From positions 1 to 18,416 of the forward strand of contig CABSMD010000026.1 in the NCBI GenBank assembly GCA_902478725.1: a stretch of 18,416 nt of DNA, in the 5' to 3' direction. Position 1 is the first letter of the stretch. Each line of letters starts with the position of its first letter. The notes beneath the pieces were generated by a model. It saw nothing but the letters and a program-made list of their open reading frames with translations, ran no database searches and had not been told where the DNA came from. Below are positions 1-8,430 of the stretch, piece by piece. Source of the DNA: an uncultured Clostridia bacterium (GTDB lineage: Bacteria; Bacillota; Clostridia; HGM11514). A program made the translations under genes and the position numbers.

Positions 1-49
1 ATTTATGGCAGGCCGCTTTTTAAGAAATTTTTATCCCTTATGTTTTATT

Positions 50-3000
50 CTATTCAGTCAGCAGCCGATAGGCAAATTCCTGGGCAACCGGATTCTCTTT
101 TGTCCTGTCAGTCAAATTTACTTGACACACCCGAACCCCGCCATTGCCAAACCTTTTTTCACCCGCCGCAAGCGCCTGAACCCACTCGCCGCTATCATCC
201 ATGTTTCCAGTCAGCAATACTGGATGCAGATCATTTTTGTCTATCGTATGATAAAGAATCGGCGTAATCCGGTCTTCCTGCCTGGAATACCAGTATCGGA
301 AATCATATGGGGTAAAATCTCTAACAAGCGGATGTCCGCTATCCCTGCTGACAAAGTGCAGCGGCATCATGCCGCATGGTCTGATTCGGACGTCGCTCCC
401 CACAATGCTGTATTCGCCTTGCTCTAGCTCCAAAAACAGCGCAGTTGCCCCCGTGTCACTCACTGCACGGTCTATCGCCTCTCTGCACTCGTCGTATCCC
501 GTATAACTGTCGATTACGATCACATCGCCGCGTTTGAGTGCCTCCAGCTTAATGACTGGCATTGACATCTGCTTGGCAAAGCGGGTCGCCCGTTCTCCAA
601 TACAGACGGCATGGTTAGAATAGGTAAGCGGCAATTTGGGAAATACTGTAAAATATTCCATCGTCTCATGGACCCGTCTCCCCGTTTCGTCCGTCAAGGC
701 CAGACGAAGGGTGAACTGTGTTCTTTTCGCAACCGAAGATATGTGATATTTCACAATTCCCTGGCAGTTGGACTGAAAGAACGGGATGTCAGTTGTTACC
801 GCCGAGGCAAACACCACTCCGTTTTCGTCCTCAATCTGATAGTGCAGCGTGTAATCAGCAAACGCCTGGTCATAATCATTACAAATCCAGCATTCCGCCG
901 TGAGCTCCTCACCCTCAAACAGAGTAAAACGGTCACTCCTGATATTCACCATTAAAGGCGTCAGACAATCACGATAAGTAAAATAGGCTTGCTTAGGCTG
1001 ACGTTTGCAATCCATGATCGTCTTCATCCAACCAGATGGGAAAGCATCAATGAACAGATGGATGGCAAAGGTGATCATATCGTTGTCTCGACGGAACGCA
1101 GTCGTCATAAGCTTGGTTTCCAACGCCTGATAGCGTTGGCTCTCCTCGACCCAATCCGCAAGAGAATGCGGGGTTTCGTAGAAAAAGTAATGAAATCTGC
1201 CGGTCTGGGCAGAAATGATACTGTTAGGAGACCAGTTCTTCTCCTCCTCCGGCGAAGAAGGCAGCCAGGAGGAGGGATAGCGTTCCATAACATTTAATGG
1301 GTCCAACCCCTCCGCACCGTACTCGCCGCAGCCGTGGTACCAGCCCTTGCGCACCGGCAGCCAATAGCCCTTATGAAGCTTACCGATGTCCAGCCCATGC
1401 CCGTTATACCAGCCGCAGTAACAATGATTGTCCGGTATGCTCGGTCCGGGCGGGTCATAATCGCCGTCCACATGCTTGATGACCCTGTCTGGATTATGCA
1501 TGTGAATGATCCGATCGGCACAGTCAAAGAAGGACTGCAGCTCCTCCCGGGTCAAAAACCGCTGCGGCTGGTTGTTGGCATTGGGGAAGGGCTCATTGAT
1601 ATAAGATGTAATTACGCAGCAGGGATGGGAGCGCACTAGCTTCTCCATCTCCTCCACCTGACGCAGCACCTCGCAAAATTGGTTACGCCGCAGCGCACCA
1701 AACAACGGCAGGTCAGTCTGTACCATCAGGCCAAGCTGGTCACAGTATTGATAGATCTCATCCTGCACCGGCCGCTGGGTAAGCCGCAGGAAATTCATAT
1801 TGCAAATTTTGGCCAACAGGATATCATCCTGCAATTGATTCCAATCCTTTTTTAACACACACTGCTGTTCGTGCCCCATGGTGTTGGCCCCGCGCAGCCG
1901 GATACGCCGTCCGTTTAAGAACAGGCAGCCCTGCTTCCCATCCTGCTCACGCATTTGGAAAGAACGCATCCCAAATTGGCATTTTTGTCTGTCAAGTATT
2001 TTTCCTTGATAGTCTAAAGCAACCTGTATCTGATATAACCAGGGCGTGTCCAAATCCCATATCCGGCAGTCTTTGACCGCAATGTGGGTTTTGATATAAT
2101 TGACACCGCGCTGCATAAAGAGAGGAATTTCGTTGTGCAGACTTCCCTCGGAACGGCGCTTAGCCTCAGTCAGAGAATCGCCCATCCCAACCTGCATGAT
2201 GCTGGTTGGCCTGACACACAGGTTTTCAAACACCACCTCTTGAAAGTTCTGCCCATACAATGACAGATTCAGGCTGACATCGAACTGCCCCCTGTTACAG
2301 CAAAACAGCTCCACCCACACCTCCGCTTCCTCCTGCTCCGGAAGCGGACGGACGTAGACATCAGTAATATGTATCTCCTCGCGAAATTCGAGAAAAACAT
2401 CATGATAGATTCCCATGCCGGGCGGACAATGGTGCCAGCCAAGCTGCGGATCATCAAAGCCCAGCCCTGTCGCCGCATAAACCTTATCCCCACCTCCGCC
2501 GAAGCTGTAATCGTTCTCTACCTGAACGACCAGGACATTTTTCCCAACTCTCAGCGCATCGCCGCAGGCAAAGGAAAACGGCGCAAAAAAGCCCTCATGT
2601 GAACCGATGTAACTGCCGTTTAAAAACACATGCGCCTTATAGTCTACCCCTCGGAAACAAAGGAAGGGATACCCTTTTGCATCCTCTATGTCGAACTCGG
2701 TTCGGTAGTAGGCAGTTGCGATCCCAACCGGGCCGCCGTAATGCGGAATTTGAACCCGCTCCCAGTCACCTTTGCCAGATAGGACGGATTCAAAATTCCT
2801 CGCATCCTCCTTTGTCTCCAACCGCCAGTCGAACTCGGTAAGTTCCAACCGCTTTCTGGTATCCGGCATCGACGGCGCAAAATCACACAGATACGGTTTT
2901 GCCCAATCCCTTTTTACAGCCAGCTCTTTTTTTAGCTTTTCCGGCGTGTCAAGCTTCTCGGAAGGCTCAAAAACCGCTGTCAAATCGTGCGTTTGCGTCT

Positions 3001-3109
3001 GTAAAACCGGTGCGGAAATTTTCGCAGGAGTGGGTTCCACCAATCCTTTCCCTTCAAAATCCATCCCCTGCTTGGCAATGTTGGCAAAAACATCATCCTT
3101 GTTAGCCAT
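50..3109 (-). CDS. Glycoside hydrolase family 2 enzyme (beta-galactosidase/beta-glucuronidase type)
   Basis: This is a 1019-residue protein with no signal peptide, so probably cytoplasmic. GH2 enzymes are retaining exo-glycosidases that remove terminal beta-linked sugars. Residues about 85-245 look like the jelly-roll sugar-binding domain. An immunoglobulin-like sandwich follows to about 390, and the TIM barrel starts near the LNGRRIRLRGAN stretch at 398-409. The expected acid/base is Glu506 in YINEP. The likely nucleophile is Glu597 in GEYGAEG, which resembles the SEYGAE motif of beta-glucuronidases. Residues about 725-825 look Ig-like. The last 150 or so residues resemble the glutamine-amidotransferase-like fold found at the end of some GH2 proteins. 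The first 80 residues are an unassigned polar extension. The ATG start has TTAGGAG 8 nt upstream. It is the last gene of the five-gene run, 35 nt after the beta-helix gene. The family is secure; the substrate (galactoside, glucuronide or another) cannot be read. Confidence 0.9.
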   Translation of the reverse strand: MANKDDVFANIAKQGMDFEGKGLVEPTPAKISAPVLQTQTHDLTAVFEPSEKLDTPEKLKKELAVKRDWAKPYLCDFAPSMPDTRKRLELTEFDWRLETKEDARNFESVLSGKGDWERVQIPHYGGPVGIATAYYRTEFDIEDAKGYPFLCFRGVDYKAHVFLNGSYIGSHEGFFAPFSFACGDALRVGKNVLVVQVENDYSFGGGGDKVYAATGLGFDDPQLGWHHCPPGMGIYHDVFLEFREEIHITDVYVRPLPEQEEAEVWVELFCCNRGQFDVSLNLSLYGQNFQEVVFENLCVRPTSIMQVGMGDSLTEAKRRSEGSLHNEIPLFMQRGVNYIKTHIAVKDCRIWDLDTPWLYQIQVALDYQGKILDRQKCQFGMRSFQMREQDGKQGCLFLNGRRIRLRGANTMGHEQQCVLKKDWNQLQDDILLAKICNMNFLRLTQRPVQDEIYQYCDQLGLMVQTDLPLFGALRRNQFCEVLRQVEEMEKLVRSHPCCVITSYINEPFPNANNQPQRFLTREELQSFFDCADRIIHMHNPDRVIKHVDGDYDPPGPSIPDNHCYCGWYNGHGLDIGKLHKGYWLPVRKGWYHGCGEYGAEGLDPLNVMERYPSSWLPSSPEEEKNWSPNSIISAQTGRFHYFFYETPHSLADWVEESQRYQALETKLMTTAFRRDNDMITFAIHLFIDAFPSGWMKTIMDCKRQPKQAYFTYRDCLTPLMVNIRSDRFTLFEGEELTAECWICNDYDQAFADYTLHYQIEDENGVVFASAVTTDIPFFQSNCQGIVKYHISSVAKRTQFTLRLALTDETGRRVHETMEYFTVFPKLPLTYSNHAVCIGERATRFAKQMSMPVIKLEALKRGDVIVIDSYTGYDECREAIDRAVSDTGATALFLELEQGEYSIVGSDVRIRPCGMMPLHFVSRDSGHPLVRDFTPYDFRYWYSRQEDRITPILYHTIDKNDLHPVLLTGNMDDSGEWVQALAAGEKRFGNGGVRVCQVNLTDRTKENPVAQEFAYRLLTE

Positions 3110-3144
3110 TGTGTCAACTCCTAACTGCTTTTGTTAATCTATAT

Positions 3145-5682
3145 TTATTGCATAGTAACCCTTCTGGTCAGCGCATCAATGGTAAACCGGTCGTCTTCGT
3201 CAATCAGATCTGAAACATCACTGATAACAATCAGGCCGGAATCGTCCCAGAAAACCTCCTTGTTCAGCGCCTCGCCTACGGCGCGAAGCGGAACATAGGT
3301 ACGTTCCTGCATAATCTTTGCCGGTACATCCAGCGCGATATCATGTCCGTCTACCTGCATATAATCACAGCCGGGCCGTATTGTAATATCACGGCCAGCA
3401 AGCCGAATCGAAACCGTATCGTTCTCCCAAGCCACCGCCGCGCCAAAGGCCTCGGCGATAAAACGCAAAGGCACCAGCGTCCTGTCCTGCTCCACCACCG
3501 GTATCACCTTTTGGTTGTCCGCGTCAAGCCACATGACCTCCCCTTTCACCATGGCAAGCGGGGAGCCGGGTAAGAGTACGACCGCTTGTTTTTCCATATC
3601 CCCGATTTCCTGTAGGCCGATTTCACGAAATGGGATCGGTTCAAATCCAGGCAACAGTCTGGTTATCTCGCTATTATTCAATACGGTAAAGTCCTGATTC
3701 TGATAATCCGCAAAACTTTTGGTATCGGTGATTCTTACGTTGTCTTTTACCGTTCCCGTATCCTTTGCCGACTGCGCGATATTCATATCCGGCGTTTGGC
3801 AGAGGACATTGTTGGTGATCTTATTGTATTTGGGAAGCAGAGGTTCGTCCTCTACAATGGAAACCAGTTCCGGATATTTCTGCGCCCAAATCCCCTCTTT
3901 GTAAGGAACCCGGTCAAGGCTTGCAAAATTTGTTTCCTGCCGCTTGGGAGTATACCATTCCTCAAGCCCGCGTTCATCCTGCCTAAACGGCATGTTACAC
4001 GCAATCATCAGATTGTTTGAAAACACATTGTTCCGCCCGCCACCAAACAATGCGACCGATTCTATTTTATAAAATACGTTTCCAAACACCTCTGCACTGG
4101 AAAACATATCGTCCAGATAAACCGCGTGAATCTTAAAGCCTGTATTGCATTCCGGCAATTTCATATCGTGGATGTAATTGTAGCGTATCCGGTTGCCGCG
4201 GCAGGTCCAGTCCCGCCCGGCATAGATCGCACCGGAGTCCACCGTGTCAGTGCAAACCTTGCTGATATCGTTATACTCGATGGTATGGTCGTTGCCGCCA
4301 AAACGGATTGCAAAATGCGGCGCATCGCTGATTTGATTGTGCGAGGCGATATTCCCCACCCCTTGCAGGTCGATCCCCGGCGTATAAGTAGTACGGATTT
4401 GTGAAAACCGCGTTATGGTGTTGTTAACCGCCTGCGTGTCACCCGACGTCAGCGTTTTCCTGTCGCCGCAGCAGATCACAATACCGGAAGCACCAACATC
4501 ACAGATTATATTGTTGACAGCCTCACACTCTACACTGTTATCAATCACGAGCGCGTCATTGCTGACCAGGCTGACTATACAGTCGGCAACCGTAACCTCC
4601 TGTGCATGCCTGATTTTGATTCCATTACCGATTCCCTTTTCAAACCGGAGGCCCTTGATGGTAATCCGGCTGGAACCATCCAGAACAAAAAACGGATATT
4701 CATCAGCAACGAACGAGACGGATTCGACATTTTCCGGCGGATATAGATACAGCAAGCCCGTTTCCCTATCCAAATACCACTCTCCCGGCTGGTCGATTTC
4801 CTCAAAAAGATTATAGAAGTACAATCTTTGTCCCTGATCCACCCCGTAGATACTGGGAAAGGAAGAAACCACCTCGCCGTCATCTTTGACCGTAACCGGA
4901 AGATTGGACTCTGCCCAGTCATGCTTAAAATAACCAAATGCCCAAATATCACCGGCCTGTTTCCAGTTTTCAAGCCGCGTATCCTTGACCCGGATACACA
5001 AACCCTCCAGCTTCACAGAGGGGTCAGGCGGAGAATCGGCTTCACCAGACCACTTCAATATGGTTCCTTCCTCGATCACCTCATCTATCGGCAGATAGCC
5101 CTCGTTTGGATACCGCGCAAGCGTAAGCCTCTGCTGGTCGGCATAGAGCACCGGTGGATAACCAGTGTCCGGGTAGAAATTTCCCTGTCCGGTAATCTTG
5201 AGCGTTCCAAGCTCACGGATGCCAAACGCCTTTAAATCCGCCACAAGCACATGCTCTGCAACGGCCGGGTCGGACAGGCGTTTTTTCAAAGTTTCATCCG
5301 CAAGCGGATGAAACTGATCCAGACTGATATCGACCGCTTCGGTCAGGATTACCTCTTCCTGCCGGTAAGCACGGTAAACCGTATCTTTATCCCGTTCATC
5401 CAGCAAAAAGGATGTTGACAGACGGTACACACCCGCGCGCAGATTTACAACCGCCGGCTTGCCCAGCAGCCGCACCGTATCGCGCGCTTTTTCCAGTGTA
5501 GCAAACGGTCCCGTGATGGAACCATCGCTTTCATCATTCCCGTCCGGCGCGACAAACAGCTGTACCACCCCTGGACGGTCGGCATGAACCGTAAAGCCTG
5601 TAACCGATAAGGCAAATATAAACACTACTATTGCTGCTATCCATTCCATGCTCGTTTTCCTCATTTCCTTTGATAATCCCAC
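3145..5682 (-). CDS. Secreted right-handed parallel beta-helix protein with C-terminal stalk domains
   Basis: The protein has 845 residues. A hydrophobic segment (about 14-31) ending at VHA-D gives a likely signal peptide cut after Ala34, so it is exported. The N-terminal VAPDGNDESDG...FATLEKARD stretch (44-68) is typical of secreted beta-helix glycan-active enzymes, including proteins resembling glycoside hydrolase family 141. WYLDRETGLLYLYPP (302-316) is another signature of that group. Residues about 330-680 carry the Asn- and Ile-rich rungs of a beta-helix. Residues about 705-845 hold two copper-amine-oxidase-N (stalk) repeats, marked by RTLVPLRFIAEAFGA (734-748) and RTYVPLRAVGEAL (795-806); these often serve as wall or scaffold modules. 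The start is uncertain: the GTG used here lacks a good ribosome site. Met7 (5664) keeps a positively charged signal-peptide end, and Met12 (5649) has GAGG 9 nt ahead. It follows the second ABC gene by 15 nt. The substrate is unknown; a plant or microbial polysaccharide is inferred. Confidence 0.82.
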   Translation of the reverse strand: MGLSKEMRKTSMEWIAAIVVFIFALSVTGFTVHADRPGVVQLFVAPDGNDESDGSITGPFATLEKARDTVRLLGKPAVVNLRAGVYRLSTSFLLDERDKDTVYRAYRQEEVILTEAVDISLDQFHPLADETLKKRLSDPAVAEHVLVADLKAFGIRELGTLKITGQGNFYPDTGYPPVLYADQQRLTLARYPNEGYLPIDEVIEEGTILKWSGEADSPPDPSVKLEGLCIRVKDTRLENWKQAGDIWAFGYFKHDWAESNLPVTVKDDGEVVSSFPSIYGVDQGQRLYFYNLFEEIDQPGEWYLDRETGLLYLYPPENVESVSFVADEYPFFVLDGSSRITIKGLRFEKGIGNGIKIRHAQEVTVADCIVSLVSNDALVIDNSVECEAVNNIICDVGASGIVICCGDRKTLTSGDTQAVNNTITRFSQIRTTYTPGIDLQGVGNIASHNQISDAPHFAIRFGGNDHTIEYNDISKVCTDTVDSGAIYAGRDWTCRGNRIRYNYIHDMKLPECNTGFKIHAVYLDDMFSSAEVFGNVFYKIESVALFGGGRNNVFSNNLMIACNMPFRQDERGLEEWYTPKRQETNFASLDRVPYKEGIWAQKYPELVSIVEDEPLLPKYNKITNNVLCQTPDMNIAQSAKDTGTVKDNVRITDTKSFADYQNQDFTVLNNSEITRLLPGFEPIPFREIGLQEIGDMEKQAVVLLPGSPLAMVKGEVMWLDADNQKVIPVVEQDRTLVPLRFIAEAFGAAVAWENDTVSIRLAGRDITIRPGCDYMQVDGHDIALDVPAKIMQERTYVPLRAVGEALNKEVFWDDSGLIVISDVSDLIDEDDRFTIDALTRRVTMQ

Positions 5683-5697
5683 CTATTTTTGTCTATC

Positions 5698-7905
5698 TTA
5701 CACGCCCTTGATCGCCGACATCTTCCGCTGCGCCATCACAAGGGTATAATAGATTCCTTTCTTTGCAATCAACTCATTGTGCGTCCCCAGCTCCATCAAC
5801 TCGCCTTCTTTGAACACAGCTAACCGGTTAGCATTCTTGAGTGTCGAGAGCCGGTGCGCAATCGCTATGGTTGTACGGTTCTGAATCAGCCGGCCTAACG
5901 CCTCCTGAATCAGATACTCCGTCTCGGTATCCACTGAGGCTGTCGCTTCGTCCAATATCAGGATTTTCGGATCGTTTAAAACCGCGCGCGCAATGGATAT
6001 CCGCTGTCGTTCCCCGCCGGAGAGGCGCTGTCCTCGTTCCCCGACGCGGGTATCATACCCATTGGGGAAGCGCATGATAAAATCATGGGCGTTGGCAACC
6101 CGAGCGGCCCGGATGACCTCTTCCACCGTCGCGTCCGGCTTGGCATAGCGGATATTTTCTAAAATTGATCCGGAAAACAGGAAGGTCTCCTGCAACACCA
6201 CACCGATGTTAGCTTTATAGGCCTCCTGCGAAAGGTTTTGCAAATCCACCCCATCTATCTTGATCCTGCCCTCATCCGCATCATAGAGGCGCATGATCAG
6301 GTTTATGACTGTCGATTTTCCGGCGCCCGAATGCCCTACCAATCCCACCATCTCACCCTGGTTGATTTTTAAGGATACCTCCTTGAGCACCGGCTTATAG
6401 GATTGATAGCCAAACGTCACATGCTCAAGCTCGACCTCTCCTCTGATCTGCTTTTCCTCAGCATTTTCCGCATCCTCCACCTCCGGATCCTCGTCCAACA
6501 GCGCAAAGATGCGCTGCAGGCAGGTGGTCGACTCATTGATCGAACGCGGCAGCATGGTAAACCAGTCCAGCCGGTTATAAAGGTAGGAGGCATAGGTCGA
6601 AAACTGCCAAAGCTCCCCGACGGTAAGCTTCATGTTCAGCACCAGCGATCCCCCGTAAAACAGCACCAGAAAGCTGCCGAACCCGATCATAAATTTGATG
6701 ACGGGCGACAGGGTATAGAAAAACGCCTCATTTTTTGCCGTGATCTCCCGCACTGTATAAGCATCCTGCTGAAACCGCTGAATCTCCCGTTTTTCCTGTC
6801 CGAATGCCTTAACTACCCGGATGCCGTTTAAGATATCGTTCAATAGAGAGGTAAACTTATCCATCTTAACCCATTGGGCATGGTACATCTTATCCATCTT
6901 TTCCCTGTATAGATAGCATAACAGAATGACAAGGGGGACCGGTAAAATCGTAAGCAGCGCCAACTTCCAGTTGTAAACGAACAAAATGATGATAACGCCC
7001 AAGAGCAGAATCACCTCGTTAACCGCCTGCGAAAATACATTCTGCATAAACCCCTTCACCACTCCGGAATCCCGATTGATCCGGTTCATCAGGTCCCCGG
7101 TTTTGCGGGTATCCAGATAGCCGATGGAGAGCGACTGCACCTTCCCATAGACCATATCCTTGATATCCCGTTCCATGGAGGCACTGGCCTTTACGGTAAC
7201 AAACTGCCGTCCCATGTTGAGAGCAGAGGTAACGATGTTACAGACCGCGATCAATAGGATATAGAAAAGAATCGTATTCATACTGACCGGAATTTTCCCC
7301 TCAGACATCGGCAAAATCGCGTTATCAATGACACCACGGTTCACCATCGGCTGGAACAGCATGACCGCCGCATTGCCCCAAAACAGAAGCATGACGGTTA
7401 CATAAAGGTACCACCTTTTTTTGACGAATACCGTAAGCCGCTTAAAGGATGACAGCTTATTGGTACAATTGGGACAAAATTTCGTCCGCCGCAAATATGG
7501 CCTGCCGCATTTCGGGCATTTCTTTTCATCATCCAGGCTTTTGATCTTAGGATAACGGTCAGCAGCCAGCTCGTTTAAAATCCTTTGAATGTAAGCGTAT
7601 CGCGGCACATGCTCCATGGTATAGCAAACAAGAGGATAATCCGTCTCGCTCTTGCAAAATTCCAGCCTGCCGCTGGCCTGCTGGTCGACCGCTGTATATA
7701 CATTCCCTTCCTCGATTGCGTGCTGGCTCAAAAATTCACCATCCTGAAGAAATAGAACACGCGTTCTGGTAATCACCGTCCAGCCGTCAACATAGCTTCC
7801 GCGCTCGTTGAGGTTATAGGGGACACAAAACAATACCTCCTCACCGGAAAGCTTTCCGCGAAGCATCAATCCTTCCCGTTCGGGCAGTTCGTAATTCAAA
7901 AGCAT
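5698..7905 (-). CDS. ABC exporter half-transporter with N-terminal extension and zinc ribbon (second subunit)
   Basis: This 735-residue subunit fuses membrane and nucleotide-binding domains. Residues 1-115 form an extra beta-rich region, possibly PH-like. A zinc ribbon follows (Cys130, 133, 144, 147). The six-helix exporter domain spans about 160-455 and the ATPase domain about 490-735. ATPase motifs are complete: Walker A GHSGAGKST (524-532), Q-loop Gln572, LSGGE (628-632), LDEATAS with Glu653, and His684. It closely resembles the other ABC subunit upstream in the same operon, so the pair probably forms a heterodimer. Neither site looks degenerate, unlike many heterodimeric exporters. The ribosome site TAAGGAGGTGG is strong and contains the stop codon of the DUF1854 gene, so translation is probably coupled. 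At 735 residues it is about 150 longer than ordinary half-exporters because of the extension. The transported substrate is unknown. Confidence 0.92.
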   Translation of the reverse strand: MLLNYELPEREGLMLRGKLSGEEVLFCVPYNLNERGSYVDGWTVITRTRVLFLQDGEFLSQHAIEEGNVYTAVDQQASGRLEFCKSETDYPLVCYTMEHVPRYAYIQRILNELAADRYPKIKSLDDEKKCPKCGRPYLRRTKFCPNCTNKLSSFKRLTVFVKKRWYLYVTVMLLFWGNAAVMLFQPMVNRGVIDNAILPMSEGKIPVSMNTILFYILLIAVCNIVTSALNMGRQFVTVKASASMERDIKDMVYGKVQSLSIGYLDTRKTGDLMNRINRDSGVVKGFMQNVFSQAVNEVILLLGVIIILFVYNWKLALLTILPVPLVILLCYLYREKMDKMYHAQWVKMDKFTSLLNDILNGIRVVKAFGQEKREIQRFQQDAYTVREITAKNEAFFYTLSPVIKFMIGFGSFLVLFYGGSLVLNMKLTVGELWQFSTYASYLYNRLDWFTMLPRSINESTTCLQRIFALLDEDPEVEDAENAEEKQIRGEVELEHVTFGYQSYKPVLKEVSLKINQGEMVGLVGHSGAGKSTVINLIMRLYDADEGRIKIDGVDLQNLSQEAYKANIGVVLQETFLFSGSILENIRYAKPDATVEEVIRAARVANAHDFIMRFPNGYDTRVGERGQRLSGGERQRISIARAVLNDPKILILDEATASVDTETEYLIQEALGRLIQNRTTIAIAHRLSTLKNANRLAVFKEGELMELGTHNELIAKKGIYYTLVMAQRKMSAIKGV

Positions 7906-7917
7906 ACGACCACCTCC

Positions 7918-8430
7918 TTACAGCCAAATATCAATAAATTTGAGCGCCTTTGCCTCCAGCTTGGTAAGATCGGGAATGAGATAACGGTTCCCATCGATGT
8001 CAAGCAACAGCACCTGCTTTTCTTTGAGTGGAATCAGGTTACTGCTTAGATCATTCATGGTAAATTCCCTCGGTCCAGCAGTGGTATCCACATCCCAATA
8101 CTGGTAACCGAATTCCTCCTTAACCGACTTTACACCCGTAACTCGCGGGACAAAGTAACGTCTGTCCAGCTCCTCCTCCAACAACGCCCGCTGACTGCCC
8201 AAAAACTGGCCGATATCCAGGATAATACCTAATTCGTCAAGCTCGCGGTCACGAACTGAAATAAATTGCTGCGCCATGGTAAGCGGAAACGCACGCAGCA
8301 AAACCACCCGGCCATCATAATCCCCCCGGCGCATTCCCAAAAAGCCGCCTTCCGTACGGTAAAATGTAGCATTTGCAGCATCCACGACCGGGATATCGGC
8401 AAACTCTATGCTTGGTTTGGCATCCATCAT
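7918..8430 (-). CDS. DUF1854 family protein
   Basis: This is a soluble 170-residue protein with no signal peptide or membrane segment. Its length and sequence fit DUF1854, a family of unknown function usually found beside ABC transporters; from memory some homologues are named as cyanophycin-metabolism associated. Recognisable stretches are FRGGFLGMRRGDYDG-like residues at about 24-40, the VRDRELDELGII segment (59-70), RRYFVPRVTGVKSVKEEFG (89-107) and the WDVDTTAGPREFTMND segment (112-127). No catalytic motif is evident. The ATGATG start overlaps the stop of the upstream ABC gene by 4 nt, with GGGGGGTGG just before it. The downstream ABC gene starts 12 nt after its stop. This placement between two paralogous transporter halves suggests it is a partner or regulator of the complex. 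No cyanophycin synthetase or cyanophycinase gene is in the window, so I do not assign that function. Confidence 0.8.
   Translation of the reverse strand: MMDAKPSIEFADIPVVDAANATFYRTEGGFLGMRRGDYDGRVVLLRAFPLTMAQQFISVRDRELDELGIILDIGQFLGSQRALLEEELDRRYFVPRVTGVKSVKEEFGYQYWDVDTTAGPREFTMNDLSSNLIPLKEKQVLLLDIDGNRYLIPDLTKLEAKALKFIDIWL

Noticed and set aside
1..49. Possible terminator after the GH2 gene
   Set aside because: The 49 bases are AT-rich but show no convincing hairpin; any terminator probably lies outside the window.
7918..8430. Assignment of the DUF1854 operon to cyanophycin metabolism
   Set aside because: Some family members are named this way, but no cyanophycin synthetase or cyanophycinase gene is present and the neighbours are glycan enzymes.
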